Positions 8,996 to 18,349 are shown, counted from the first letter of the stretch. The stretch is DNA of 64,000 nt from Planctomycetota bacterium (GCA_020638835.1 JACKHV010000004.1:310001-374000), one strand, 5' to 3'. Translations and numbers: made by a program. The notes: generated by a model from the letters alone, not told the origin.

Positions 8996-10795
8996 TCAGC
9001 GGACCTCGCGGTACTCGCCGCCCGAGTCCTCGGCGAGGCCGCGCAGCAGGCTGCTCTCGCTGCCGATCGAGACGCAGTGGATCTCGATGCCGCGCGTCAG
9101 GTTCCAGCGCAGCACTTCCTCGCGGATGCGGTAGGGATCGTTCTCCGTGCCGCCCTGCGGCTCGCCGTCGGTGAGCAGGAAGATCGTGTCGACGTCGCGG
9201 TCGTCGAAGACGAGGCGCAGGGCGTCGTAGATCGCCGTCGCCCCGCCCGGCCCTTGCCGCGAGACGTAGTCGATCGCCGAGGTGCGCGTGAAGTCGTCCA
9301 TCTTCACCATCGCCTCCTTCCACGGACTGATCTCCGTCGAGAAGAAGATCAGGTTGAACCAGGCACCGGCGGGGTACTTCTCGAGCGACTTGGTCAGTTC
9401 GGCGCGCGCCGCATCCATGCGCGTGCCCTTGCCCTGGTCCTCGTTCATCGAGCCGCTGACGTCCAACACGAACGCGATGCGGTCGCTGGAGACGTCGAGC
9501 CCGTAGAAGCTCGCGACGGTGCCGCCCTTGTCCTTGTTCTCTTGTCGCACGGCCGCGGCGGCGAGCGCTTCTTCGAGCGTCGGCAGCTCGAAGGCGTCGC
9601 CCTCGCCCTCCCACCAGCGCGTCCAGCGTTGACCCGACGTGCCGTGATCGAGCCCCGTCAGCCGGCGCAGCGCGTTCGCGACCTCGTCGCGCACGCGGCC
9701 CGTCTCCTCGTCGAGGCGCGCGATCAGCTTCGGCAAGCACGGCTTCTGGCGCATGTCGGTGAGGCGGTGGATCGCCTCGAGCCGCACGAGTCGATCCTCG
9801 TCCGCGAGGAGGTCCTCGATCACGCCGCGTGCTTCCGGCGTGCCGAGCGCCGCCAGCGCCACGACGGCTCCTTGTCGCGTCGACGGGTCCCGGTCGCGCG
9901 CGTACTTCTCGAGCTTCTTCGCGATCCCGTCGTCCGCGGCGTCGATGCGCGCCATCGAGATGATCGCCATGCGACGCACGGCTTCGTCGTCGCTGTTCGC
10001 CAGGCGCTTGAGCAAGGACTCGTGTTCCGTCGACCCGCGCGCGTCGAGCGCGACGAGCGCACGATACTGGGTCAGCTGGTCCTTGTCCTTGAGCGCGTCG
10101 ACGAGCGCACCGTCGATCTCCTCGAACTCGCGGTCACGGATCACGTCGATCACGACGCGCTTGAGGCGGGACGAGGTCTTGCGCGAGCCGAGCGCGTCGC
10201 AGAACTCCCGCGTGTTCGCCTGGCGATCCCAGCGTGAGAAGGCCTGTACGAGTTCCTCGTGCGTCCCGGTCTGCGGGACGTTCGACGCGTCGAGCAAGAT
10301 GCGGAGCTTGTGATCGAGCTCGCGCTCCGTCCAGATCGCGAGCAACGCCTTGCAGACGTACGCCCGCACGGAGTCGTCCTTGCTCTTCTTCGCGAGCTCC
10401 TCCATCTCGTCCTCGGCGAGCTCCTCGAAGCGCGCGAGACCCTTCGCCGCCGCGTCGCGCAAGCCCGCTTGCTTGGCGTTCGTCGTCGACACGAGGAAGG
10501 CAATCGCTTCTTCCTGCAAGCCGTCGAGCCCCGCGTACTCGGCGAAAGCCGCGCAAGCGGCGTCGCGCTTCGCTTGCAGCGACAACATCCCCGGGACCTT
10601 CTTCAGCGCCGTCAGCGACTCTTCCGAACCGATCTCGGCGAGGCGCCGGAAGAGCGCTTCGTTGACTTCGTCGCGGTCCCGCGAGATCGCCTCCATGATC
10701 GCTTCGACCGTCTCCTGCGGCGCGGCAGCGGCCGGGCGCGCGAAGGCTGCGGCGAGGGCGGCGATGGTGCAGATCAGGAAGGGTCGCAGGAACAT
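8996..10795 (-). CDS. Secreted HEAT-repeat and von Willebrand factor A domain protein
   Basis: A 599-residue exported protein. A signal peptide occupies about the first 25 residues (hydrophobic core, then A-R-P-A-A-A-A). Residues of about 50-400 form helical HEAT-like repeats with recurring E-A-V/A-R and A-L-x-x-L patterns. A VWA domain runs from about 435 to the end, with the MIDAS D-x-S-x-S motif at D445-V-S-G-S and later T-D-G-E-P. VWA domains bind partners through Mg2+, and HEAT arrays act as scaffolds, so an extracytoplasmic adhesion or assembly role is likely. It stands alone. The ATG at 10795 is chosen because it immediately precedes the signal peptide. Confidence 0.82.
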   Translation of the reverse strand: MFLRPFLICTIAALAAAFARPAAAAPQETVEAIMEAISRDRDEVNEALFRRLAEIGSEESLTALKKVPGMLSLQAKRDAACAAFAEYAGLDGLQEEAIAFLVSTTNAKQAGLRDAAAKGLARFEELAEDEMEELAKKSKDDSVRAYVCKALLAIWTERELDHKLRILLDASNVPQTGTHEELVQAFSRWDRQANTREFCDALGSRKTSSRLKRVVIDVIRDREFEEIDGALVDALKDKDQLTQYRALVALDARGSTEHESLLKRLANSDDEAVRRMAIISMARIDAADDGIAKKLEKYARDRDPSTRQGAVVALAALGTPEARGVIEDLLADEDRLVRLEAIHRLTDMRQKPCLPKLIARLDEETGRVRDEVANALRRLTGLDHGTSGQRWTRWWEGEGDAFELPTLEEALAAAAVRQENKDKGGTVASFYGLDVSSDRIAFVLDVSGSMNEDQGKGTRMDAARAELTKSLEKYPAGAWFNLIFFSTEISPWKEAMVKMDDFTRTSAIDYVSRQGPGGATAIYDALRLVFDDRDVDTIFLLTDGEPQGGTENDPYRIREEVLRWNLTRGIEIHCVSIGSESSLLRGLAEDSGGEYREVR

Positions 10796-10890
10796 GAGGT
10801 CGTCGGTGCGTCGCGGGGCCGGGTGGTCGGAATCCGAGCCGAGTCGGAGCCGCACAGGGTACCGTCTCGCGCCGAGGCGGTTACGACGGG

Positions 10891-11763
10891 TCACGACATA
10901 GCCGTGGGGCGACCGTGCTCGTCGAGGAAGCCGAGCGTCTCCGCGGCGAGTTGCTCGTAGGCCGCGGGAACGCGCTCCATCGGGTGCCGCACGCCGAAGG
11001 TGTGTCCTGTGCGCTCGATCGTCACGAAGCGCGACGAGGGGACGGTACACGCTTCGAAGATCGTGCGCCCCGCTTCCGCCGAGATGGCGATGTCGCGATC
11101 GCCGTGCACGAACAAGGCGGGGCAGCTCAATTCCGCAGCGCGCGCGTAGAGGTCGTAGCGCGCCGCTTGCCGCTCGAGGTCGTCGAGCAGTTCCGCGTCG
11201 AGCTCGAGGTGACCGCCGCCGCGCCCGTGCGGGATGCGGTGCACGCCGGTGCGCTTCCAGCGTCGCTTCGTCTCGTCGCTCCAGCTGCCGGGCGTGGTGA
11301 TCTGCGCCCAGCCGACGAACGCGCGGACGTCGCCGCGTTCCGCTGCGTGGATCAGTCCGATGCCGCTTCCGCGACTGTGTCCGAGGATCGCGAGGCGCGA
11401 GGCGTCGGCTTCGGGAAAGTCACCCGCGTCGAGGGCCGCGCTCAGCGCTTCGAGGTCCTCGAGCTGCTTGCCGTAGGTGTCGTGCGCGAAGGCCTCGAGG
11501 TCCGTGATCTCGTCCGCGCCGGGGAGCACGCCGCTGCCGCTGAACGAGACGCGCAGCACGCACCATCCGCGCGCGGCAGCGCGACGCGCGAAGTCGGGGA
11601 AGAAGCCCCACTCCATGTGTGCGCGGAAGCCGTGCAGGCAGAAGAGCGTCGCGTGGGGTCCCGGCGTGCTCGGCGCGTCGAGCACTCCGTGCACGCGACG
11701 GCCCGCGGCCGACGTCAACGCGAAGCGACGCGTGCGGAGCTCAGAAGAGTCGCTGCTGTCCAT
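10891..11763 (-). CDS. Alpha/beta hydrolase
   Basis: A 290-residue alpha/beta hydrolase of the prolyl-oligopeptidase-like/serine aminopeptidase type. The nucleophile is S130 in G-H-S-R-G-S-G, the acid is probably D224 (or D222) in H-G-D-R-D, and the histidine is H254 in T-G-H-T-F-G. An oxyanion-type H-G-F-R follows the first strands. No signal peptide. The gene overlaps the upstream DUF72 gene by 23 bp and is last in a three-gene leftward operon. Substrate unknown; esterase or acyl-peptide activity is plausible. Confidence 0.85.
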   Translation of the reverse strand: MDSSDSSELRTRRFALTSAAGRRVHGVLDAPSTPGPHATLFCLHGFRAHMEWGFFPDFARRAAARGWCVLRVSFSGSGVLPGADEITDLEAFAHDTYGKQLEDLEALSAALDAGDFPEADASRLAILGHSRGSGIGLIHAAERGDVRAFVGWAQITTPGSWSDETKRRWKRTGVHRIPHGRGGGHLELDAELLDDLERQAARYDLYARAAELSCPALFVHGDRDIAISAEAGRTIFEACTVPSSRFVTIERTGHTFGVRHPMERVPAAYEQLAAETLGFLDEHGRPTAMS

Positions 11764-12628
11764 CGGCGCGGGCGACGCGTGCGAGCCGCGGGAAGCGGTC
11801 GAGCAGCTCGGGCGGAGCCGTCTGCTGCTCGCCGCCGAGCAGGGCCTTCAGCTCGATCGCGTTGGCGACGGCTTGCCCTCCGAAGTGGTTGTTCGTGACG
11901 ACGTAGGTCGTGTCCGTCTCGCCGGCGAGCCGGCGCGCCTTGCGCGCGAGGGCGTCGAGTTCCCGCTCGTCGTAGAGGTAGTCGTAGCGGTCGTCGCGGC
12001 CCGCCCCCGAGCGGAACCACTGCTGCGCGTTGCGGCCGTGCAGCCGCAGGTAACCGACCCTGCCGCTCGGCGGGTGCCACGCAGGCGGGTGGTTCCAGCT
12101 CTCCGGCAAGTCGATGTGCGCGAGCGAGTAACCGAGTCCGCCGACCATCGAGCGCGCGGGCGGCTCGAACCAGGAGGCGTGGCGCACCTCGAGCACGAGC
12201 GGATAGCCGGCGAAGAGCTTCGCGAGGTGCCCGAGGCGGCGCACCTCCGTCGGGCCATGGATGAACTGGATCGGGAACTGCACGAGCAACGCCCCGAGCT
12301 TGCGCGCGCGACGGATCGGATCGATCGCCTCGCGGAAGTGCGCGGCCTTCGCTTCCCAGTCACCGGTGTCCTGACCGGGGTGCGCGCCGTGTGTGAAGTC
12401 CTGCAACAGCTTCACGGCGAAGCGGAAGTCGTCGCGGTCGGCGACGTGACGGACCCAGCGCTCGGTGTGCTCCGCGCGCGGCATCGCGTAGAAGCTCGAG
12501 TTGACCTCGATGCAGTCGAGGAAGCGCGCGAGGTACGGCAGCGGGTGGAAGCCGGTCGGCTTGTGGCGCGGATACACGACGCCTTCCCAGTCGGGGTAGG
12601 ACCATCCCGCCGGTCCGACGCGGATCAC
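11741..12628 (-). CDS. DUF72 (YecE-like) TIM-barrel protein
   Basis: A 295-residue protein of the DUF72/YecE family. Family marks include the opening V-G-P-A-G-W-S-Y-P-D-W, Y-L-A-R-F-L-D-C-I-E-V-N-S-S-F-Y, L-V-Q-F-P and the late Y-V-V-T-N-N-H-F-G-G-Q-A-V-A-N-A. The fold is a TIM barrel; the biochemical function of the family is not established to my knowledge. The gene overlaps the acyltransferase gene by 4 bp upstream and the hydrolase gene by 23 bp downstream, so the three are translated together. The family call is secure. Confidence 0.92.
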   Translation of the reverse strand: MIRVGPAGWSYPDWEGVVYPRHKPTGFHPLPYLARFLDCIEVNSSFYAMPRAEHTERWVRHVADRDDFRFAVKLLQDFTHGAHPGQDTGDWEAKAAHFREAIDPIRRARKLGALLVQFPIQFIHGPTEVRRLGHLAKLFAGYPLVLEVRHASWFEPPARSMVGGLGYSLAHIDLPESWNHPPAWHPPSGRVGYLRLHGRNAQQWFRSGAGRDDRYDYLYDERELDALARKARRLAGETDTTYVVTNNHFGGQAVANAIELKALLGGEQQTAPPELLDRFPRLARVARADGQQRLF

Positions 12629-13314
12629 CAGTCACGCTCCACGCCGAGGCGTTCGAAGCCGAGCTGCTCGGCCTCCAGCATGCGCTCGCGGATCGAATTC
12701 GTCGCCGCCTCGAGCTCGTCGTCGCCGCCGTCGCGCGAGACGTGGATCGGTTCGCCGTAGACCGTGACGACGCGCGCGCCGGGCTTGGGGATCGTCATGC
12801 GGTCCCAGCTCTTCACGCGCCAGGCGCGGTCGCAGACGAAGCCGCAGGGCACGATCGGATGCCCGGTCGCACGCGCCATCCACGCCAGCCCCGCGTTCAT
12901 CGAGTGACGCGGACCGCGCGGACCGTCGGGGGTGATGACCAGCGTCGCGCCACCGCGCAACAGCTCGAGCATCGCGCGCAGTGCTTGCGCCCCGCCGCGG
13001 CTCGTCGAACCGCGCAACACGTGGTATCCGAAGCGCCCCAGCATCGCCTGCGAGAGGTCGCCGTCGCCGGACGGTGACACGAGCACATGGTAGTCCTTGT
13101 GCGCGCCGATCGGCATCGAGAGGATCATCCGCCCGTGCCAGAGAGCCATGAAGTGACCACCGTCGGCGCCCGCCGCGCGCTCGAGGTTCTCCGCTCCGAG
13201 CGTCTCCGACTTCCACGTCTTGGAGAGCAGGCGCAGCACGCCAGGCATCACGACGCGCGCCAAGGGACGGCCGATCGCCCGGCGGGTGCGCCGCAGGTGG
13301 ACTCGCCAATTCAT
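12625..13314 (-). CDS. Lysophospholipid acyltransferase-like protein (DUF374)
   Basis: A 229-residue protein of the DUF374 family, related to LPLAT/LpxL-type acyltransferases. Visible marks are L-W-H-G-R-M (H60, candidate catalytic histidine) and T-P-D-G-P-R-G-P-R near 135, the substrate-binding loop typical of the family. Such enzymes acylate lipid A or phospholipid intermediates at the inner membrane, and this genome also carries Kdo and LPS-transport genes in the window, so a lipid A acylation role is possible. It is first in the operon with DUF72 and the hydrolase. ATG start, no cleavable signal. Confidence 0.85.
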   Translation of the reverse strand: MNWRVHLRRTRRAIGRPLARVVMPGVLRLLSKTWKSETLGAENLERAAGADGGHFMALWHGRMILSMPIGAHKDYHVLVSPSGDGDLSQAMLGRFGYHVLRGSTSRGGAQALRAMLELLRGGATLVITPDGPRGPRHSMNAGLAWMARATGHPIVPCGFVCDRAWRVKSWDRMTIPKPGARVVTVYGEPIHVSRDGGDDELEAATNSIRERMLEAEQLGFERLGVERDW

Positions 13315-13348
13315 CCGGTGCGCATGTTCGACTCCTACAGGCGCGGGC

Positions 13349-15271
13349 TCAGCCGTCGCTGCCGTCGTTCCCTTCCGGCTCGACGGGCTCGAGCGGCGCG
13401 GCCGGCTCCGTCACCGGACGGTCGATGAAGTCGATCGTGTTCGTCGCTTCGTAGGCCGCGAGACCGATCAGCGCGGTCACGAGGAGCGTCGACTCGGGAC
13501 CGAACGAACTCTCCGCGTACGCGCGTCGTCCGTGCTCGCCGGCGATGGTCCACGCCACGCTGGGCCGGAAGTGGCGTGTGAGCGCTTCGGTCGGCGGCAG
13601 GCTGTCGGGATCGAACGGCAGGGTCCCCGCACCGACCATCGGCGCGAGCGTGCGGACCATCTCGTAGAGGCTGGCGAGGCCTGCGCCCCAGTCGATCATC
13701 GAAACGCAGGTCGCGTCCTCCGGACAGGCGACGCCGCCCGCGGCCAGCGCGTGCATCGGCGCACCCTCTTCGAGCCCCAGCACGCGTTTCACCTCACGCG
13801 TGACGAAGCGACGCTCCATGCTGATCAGCACGCGGTCCTCCATCACGGCCACGGAGACTCCGGGCTTCAGCATGTCGAGGAGCATGTTGGCGGGACCCAG
13901 GTCTGGCAGACCCCACGAGCTCGCGGAGTCGCGCGACTGGATGGAGTAGACGGCTTGTCCGCGGTACTTGCCGCCGCGCATGTCGAGCTCGGCTCCGTAG
14001 CGCTCCTCCACGAGCGCGAAGAGCTTGTCGAGTCCCGCTTGCAGCCGCTCGCGATCCTCCACCTCGACGATCACGCCGAGCTCGGGGATGGTCGGTCCGG
14101 CGAACGGCATGACGTAGAGCGCGGCCGCCGCGCCGAGCGGCTCGAGCAGCTCCGCTCGCGCGTCGATCGCAGCGTCCTCGAAGAGGAAGCGCCGCGCTTC
14201 GGCGACGTCGGAGTCGAGCCAGGTCGCGACGAGTTCCATCAACAAGGGCTCGAGGTCCTCCGCCCGCACGCTGGTCGCCCACGCCGCCATCGTGTCGGGC
14301 GGAAGGAACTCGACGGCGCGACGCGACACGGGTGCGACGCCGAGGCCGTTCAGGACCGCCAACTCGCTCGAGACCGACTCGTTCACGAAGCGGTCGCCCG
14401 ACAAGTACGACTGGCAGCGCGTCACGTACGCGTCGACGGGCAAGAGGTCGAGCATGCTCTCGGCGAAGTCGGCCACCGCGGCGAGCGGCTCGCAGCCCTG
14501 CAGCGCTTCGAGCGCGGCGTCGACGCGGCGTGTGTCGACGAAGGCGTCGTAGACGCGCACGGACTCCGCGAGCGCCGGCGACGGGGCGCCCGCGGCGAAG
14601 TCGGGGTTCCCGCCGAGCTGCGCGTCGCGACGATCGGCGAGCGCGCGCCACGCGTCGGGCGTCTCCGCGCCGACGCCGAAGACGACGCTGCTGCCGCAGG
14701 TGGCGCTCCACACCTCGGGCAAGTCCCCGGGGTTCGTGTGACGGTAGCGCTGCGCCAGCCCCTCTTGTCCGAGCAGGCTGAGCGCCGCTTGCTTGTGCTG
14801 GACCTCCTCGGGGATCAACTGCATCGCGCCCACGCAGAAGTCCACGCCGCGCTGCGCGTCCTCGGGAGTCGCGTAGTCGAGGATCAGCACGGCGCCGACT
14901 CGTGCCCGCGCGTCGTTCGACTCCCCCACCACGTCCTGCGCGGACAACGAGATCGAGAAGGACCGCAGGCCCGTGCACGCCGCGCGCAGGTCGACATCGG
15001 AGCCGGCCATGCTCGCGACTTCGTCCAAGCCCTGGGCAAGGTAGTCGAAGCACCACGCGTCGAGCCGGAACGACTCGGGATCCTCTCCGAGCGCCTTCGC
15101 CGCGAAGCCGCTCCAGACCGGATCCGCGAGCCACTGCATCAGCGGCGCCGCTTCGTAGGCGCTCACGAGCGCGGGCACGTTCGGGACCTCGAAGTAGAGG
15201 CTCGCGTTCGCGGGGTGCAGGGCGTCGTGATCGCCGACGAAGGCCAGCGGAAGGGCGAGGAGGTGGAGCAT
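13349..15271 (-). CDS. Large exported protein of unknown function (DUF3352-like)
   Basis: A 640-residue protein starting with a short hydrophobic leader (M-L-H-L-L-A-L-P-L-A-F-V-G), probably a signal peptide. The body is mixed alpha/beta, with a segment A-S-L-Y-F-E-V-P-N-V-P-A-L and a later I-V-E-V-E-D-R-E-R-L-Q-A-G-L-D-K-L that recall DUF3352-type proteins, but I cannot confirm the family. The C-terminus is rich in E, P and G. An alternative ATG lies 42 bp upstream (15313). It is co-oriented with the acyltransferase operon (34 bp away), possibly as its promoter-proximal member. No catalytic motif was seen. Confidence 0.7.
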   Translation of the reverse strand: MLHLLALPLAFVGDHDALHPANASLYFEVPNVPALVSAYEAAPLMQWLADPVWSGFAAKALGEDPESFRLDAWCFDYLAQGLDEVASMAGSDVDLRAACTGLRSFSISLSAQDVVGESNDARARVGAVLILDYATPEDAQRGVDFCVGAMQLIPEEVQHKQAALSLLGQEGLAQRYRHTNPGDLPEVWSATCGSSVVFGVGAETPDAWRALADRRDAQLGGNPDFAAGAPSPALAESVRVYDAFVDTRRVDAALEALQGCEPLAAVADFAESMLDLLPVDAYVTRCQSYLSGDRFVNESVSSELAVLNGLGVAPVSRRAVEFLPPDTMAAWATSVRAEDLEPLLMELVATWLDSDVAEARRFLFEDAAIDARAELLEPLGAAAALYVMPFAGPTIPELGVIVEVEDRERLQAGLDKLFALVEERYGAELDMRGGKYRGQAVYSIQSRDSASSWGLPDLGPANMLLDMLKPGVSVAVMEDRVLISMERRFVTREVKRVLGLEEGAPMHALAAGGVACPEDATCVSMIDWGAGLASLYEMVRTLAPMVGAGTLPFDPDSLPPTEALTRHFRPSVAWTIAGEHGRRAYAESSFGPESTLLVTALIGLAAYEATNTIDFIDRPVTEPAAPLEPVEPEGNDGSDG

Positions 15272-15381
15272 CGGAGCCGGCGTTGCGGAAGGAGGTGTGC
15301 AGGTCGAGAGCATACGCGGAAACGCGCGCCGACGGGTGTCAGCGCGCGTCTCATCGGGCGCGGAGTCGGTTCCGGTTCGGA

Positions 15382-16851
15382 TCAGAGTCCGCCGAACTTG
15401 CGGAGCTCGGTCTCGTGCGCGATCACGGCCTTGCGCAGGGCGTCGAAGGCCTTCTTCGTGTCCTTGTCCTGAGTCAGCGCTTGCTTGACCGCGCCATGCG
15501 CTTCGACCACGGGCGCGCACTTGCCGTCCATGATGAACGCCATGACGAGGCCGCACTCGTTGGTCAGCTTCGCCGTGCCGTCCGGATCGTCGACGCGGAA
15601 CTGCGTCTCGAAGACGTCGCCGAGCGGACGCAGGCCGCCCTTGCTGATCAAGTTCTGCACGGACCAGGCCTTCGCCCACTCGGCGTCACCGCCGGATCCG
15701 ACGAGGTTGTCGATGAAGTAGCGCTCGACGTAGGTCGCCGCGCCGACGCGGTACCACTCGGGGACACGCTTCTCCTTGTAGAAGTCGTTCAGCGTGCGGT
15801 CGCTCAAGCCCTTGGTGTTGATCGCGGCGCGAGCCTTCGGACTCGGGTCCATCGCTTCGCCGATCGAGAGACCGGCGGCGTGACGCACCGAGTGCGGCCC
15901 CCAGCTGTTGCCGTTCTCGGCCTTCTCGTCCCAGTAGCCGACGCCGGCGCCCATGAAGGTGTCGTCCTTCATCCAAGCGTCGGCGAAGTACGCGTAGTGC
16001 GTCGACGACAAGCCGCGAGCTTCGGTCGCGGGGCGGCCCGTCATGTCGTTGCCGGCGGCGAAGGAACCGTACTGATCCGCGGAGCTGAGGATGACGAGCG
16101 GCGCGGGTTCGGGCGGCGCGCCGCCGTAGATGCGCGCGAGGTCGCGGTACGCGCGCTCCGCCGTCTTGACGATCTCGTCGGACAACTTGCGCGTGCACGT
16201 CGTGTAGAGGATGAAGTGGTCCGTCGGGATGACCCACGGGTAGTTCGTCGACGAGTGGTACTTGTCCGCTTCTTCGAGCGTCAGCCACTTGTCGCCGCAC
16301 TTCCAGAGACCTTGTTCGAGCTTGTCGAAGTCGGCCGGCGCGATCCACTCGAGGTCCTGCTTGCGCCAGCCTTCGTCGATGCGGCGCTGTTCCTCGGCGT
16401 CGATCCAGCGTCCGTCCTCGCCCTTGACGAGCCCCTTCTTCAAGTACGGCAGGTCGTCGATGGGGACCCACTCGTCGTTCCACTTGACGAGGCCTTCCTC
16501 GTCGGCCTTGCGCTTCTCCTCGTCCTTCTTGTACTTCTCGAGCTTGCGTTCGCTCGTGAACCACTGGCCGTCGTAGTAGATGTGCCCGAGCAGCTCGTGC
16601 GCCTGCTTGTGGTTGTCGTCGACCTTGAGGATCGCGAAGAGGCACTTACGCCCTTCCTTCTCCATCCCGTAGGCGTCGCACCACAGGTAGAGGTCCCAGA
16701 GCTTGTCGGGGTCGTTGCCGGCCTCCTTCTTCTTCTCTTCGAACTCGGCCTTGCGATCTTGGACGAGAACGGTCGATGCGGTGTCCGACGGGAGCTGGAG
16801 CGGCGTCGTCGGAGCGAAGCTCAGGGCACAGAGGAGCAGCAGGGTCGTCAT
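15382..16851 (-). CDS. Exported protein with tryptophan-rich 20-residue repeats
   Basis: A 489-residue protein with an N-terminal signal peptide (M-T-T-L-L-L-L-C-A-L-S-F). Residues 35-110 are helical, charged and TPR-like. Residues 92-200 contain about five repeats of roughly 20 residues with the pattern G-[LW]-x-K-x-x-D-x-W-[VIL], for example at 120, 140, 161 and 181. The C-terminal part, with P-E-W-Y-R-V-G-A-A-T-Y near 360, resembles the second half of gluzincin-like peptidases, but the expected H-E-x-x-H is missing (the place holds S-V-R-H-A-A-G). I do not know its function. An inactive peptidase-like or substrate-binding envelope protein is possible. Confidence 0.7.
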   Translation of the reverse strand: MTTLLLLCALSFAPTTPLQLPSDTASTVLVQDRKAEFEEKKKEAGNDPDKLWDLYLWCDAYGMEKEGRKCLFAILKVDDNHKQAHELLGHIYYDGQWFTSERKLEKYKKDEEKRKADEEGLVKWNDEWVPIDDLPYLKKGLVKGEDGRWIDAEEQRRIDEGWRKQDLEWIAPADFDKLEQGLWKCGDKWLTLEEADKYHSSTNYPWVIPTDHFILYTTCTRKLSDEIVKTAERAYRDLARIYGGAPPEPAPLVILSSADQYGSFAAGNDMTGRPATEARGLSSTHYAYFADAWMKDDTFMGAGVGYWDEKAENGNSWGPHSVRHAAGLSIGEAMDPSPKARAAINTKGLSDRTLNDFYKEKRVPEWYRVGAATYVERYFIDNLVGSGGDAEWAKAWSVQNLISKGGLRPLGDVFETQFRVDDPDGTAKLTNECGLVMAFIMDGKCAPVVEAHGAVKQALTQDKDTKKAFDALRKAVIAHETELRKFGGL

Positions 16852-17161
16852 GGCGGGGATCGGTACGGAGAACGGGGGTGCGGATGTTAGCGGCCCGCGC
16901 CCGTGCGCGTCACGAAGTGGTGCGATCGATGCGCGCCCTCGGGTGGACGGCTCGGGAGCGACGCCTCTATAATGCGCGGCCCGCTCCCGCGCCTCGGCCG
17001 CGACACCGCATCGCCGCCGCCGGACCGCACGAGCCGCACCCATCGTCCACGCCCGCCGGATCGCCCTCGATCGGCGGGCTCATCCACGCCTCCCGGCCGA
17101 CCGCCACCCCGGCGCGACGCCCCATAATCTAATAGCCAGATAAGGCTAATTTAGGCACCCT
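16852..17161 (+). promoter_or_regulatory. Divergent intergenic region with TATAAT promoter
   Basis: This 310-bp gap separates the divergent repeat protein and cyclophilin genes. A perfect TATAAT at 16968-16973 follows a weaker TGGACG -35 (16944-16949) with an 18-bp spacer, reading toward the cyclophilin gene with a leader of about 180 nt. Just before the start, 17125-17155 is unusually AT-rich and holds a small TAGCC/GGCTA hairpin. Confidence 0.5.
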
Positions 17162-18196
17162 ATGGCTGAACACAAGTCCGCCGCCGAAGTCGTCATCGCC
17201 CCGCGCGGTGACGAGAAGTCCGGTTTCGCCCTCTGGGTCGAGAAGAACGGCCTGCTGGCACTCGTCGGCCTGCTCCTGATCTCCGCCGTGGTCGTCGTGA
17301 AGACCCAGATGTCCGCCTCCTCGCAGGCCAGCGAGAAGGCCGACTGGGGCACCCTGTCGAGCGCCATGAGCATCTCGACGCCGGGCAGCGTCAGCCTCAC
17401 CGAAGCCTCGCTGGAAGGACTGGCCAAGGCGAGCGTGGATCTGAAGGGGTCCGCGGTGGCCGGCGCTTGGGCGAGCTATGCCTACGCGACGGCCCTGGGG
17501 CTCGAGAACCGCTACGAAGAGGCGGAAGCCGAGCTCGCGCGCCTCCAGAGCAGCTTCCCCGACCACCCGCTGAACCAAGAGCGCTTCGCTTGGTCGGATG
17601 GTCAGAACCGCACGCTACCCGAGCAGATGCGCCGCGTGTACGCGGACCAGAGCCGCTGGCGCGAAGCCCACGCCGGCGCCTTCGAGAACCCCGATCCGCC
17701 CGCGGGCGCGCCGCGCGTGGTGATGGAAACCACGGCGGGCAACATCGAGATCGCGCTCTACCCCGAGCTCGCCCCCGACCACGTCGCCAACTTCCTGAAG
17801 CACGTCGAGTCGGACTTCTACGTGGGGACCAAGTTCCACCGCGTCATCCCGGACTTCATGATCCAGGGCGGCGACCCGAACACCCGCGACAACGAGGACC
17901 GCGCCACCTGGGGTCAGGGTGGCACCGACTACACCATCCCCCACGAGGAGAACCCGCTGAAGCACTTCCGCGGCTACCTCTCCGCCGCCAAAAAGCCCGG
18001 CGACACGGAAGAGGCCGGCGCGCAGTTCTTCATCACGACCGGCAACCCCCACCACCTCGACGGCCAACACACCGTGTTCGGCAAGGTGATCTCCGGGATG
18101 GAGGTGGTCACCACGATCGAGCAGGCTGAGACCGAGGTCGCCACTCCCTCGCTCCCCAAGGAGCCGGTCGCGATCACGAAGGTCTCACTCCAGTAG
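17162..18196 (+). CDS. Membrane-anchored cyclophilin-type peptidylprolyl isomerase
   Basis: A 344-residue protein. A single membrane segment at about 29-47 anchors it with the C-terminus outside the cytoplasm. Residues 60-180 are a TPR-like linker (E-E-A-E-A-E-L-A-R-L), and the cyclophilin domain runs from 183 to the end. Active-site elements are visible: F-H-R-V-I-P-D-F-M-I-Q-G-G-D-P, then G-A-Q-F-F-I-T and L-D-G-Q-H-T-V-F-G-K-V. It probably isomerises prolyl bonds to help fold envelope proteins. The arrangement (TM, helical repeat, cyclophilin) resembles an anchored periplasmic chaperone. A clear intrinsic terminator follows. Confidence 0.9.
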   Translation: MAEHKSAAEVVIAPRGDEKSGFALWVEKNGLLALVGLLLISAVVVVKTQMSASSQASEKADWGTLSSAMSISTPGSVSLTEASLEGLAKASVDLKGSAVAGAWASYAYATALGLENRYEEAEAELARLQSSFPDHPLNQERFAWSDGQNRTLPEQMRRVYADQSRWREAHAGAFENPDPPAGAPRVVMETTAGNIEIALYPELAPDHVANFLKHVESDFYVGTKFHRVIPDFMIQGGDPNTRDNEDRATWGQGGTDYTIPHEENPLKHFRGYLSAAKKPGDTEEAGAQFFITTGNPHHLDGQHTVFGKVISGMEVVTTIEQAETEVATPSLPKEPVAITKVSLQ

Positions 18197-18240
18197 CCTG
18201 CGGTGAGCCTCACGGTTCCCGCGCAACGAATCGAGCCCCT

Positions 18241-18262
18241 GCCCCTGCGGCAGGGGCTTTTT
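18241..18262 (+). terminator. Intrinsic terminator after the cyclophilin gene
   Basis: A perfect GC-rich 7-bp stem (GCCCCTG with CAGGGGC) and a 3-nt loop are followed directly by TTTTT. This is the clearest Rho-independent terminator in the window, 44 bp after the stop codon. Confidence 0.92.
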
Positions 18263-18349
18263 CGTGCCCCGTTGGTCTCCGGAGGTGCTTTCGAGGCTCC
18301 CCGCCTGTGACGCTTCGTCGCTGGTTCGCGGCGTGAAGCGGGCCCTCGG

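Noticed and set aside
13220..15472. 750-residue plus-strand frame opposite the exported protein
   Set aside because: Arg/Glu/His-rich shadow with no recognisable motif; the opposite strand has a signal peptide and ordered domains.
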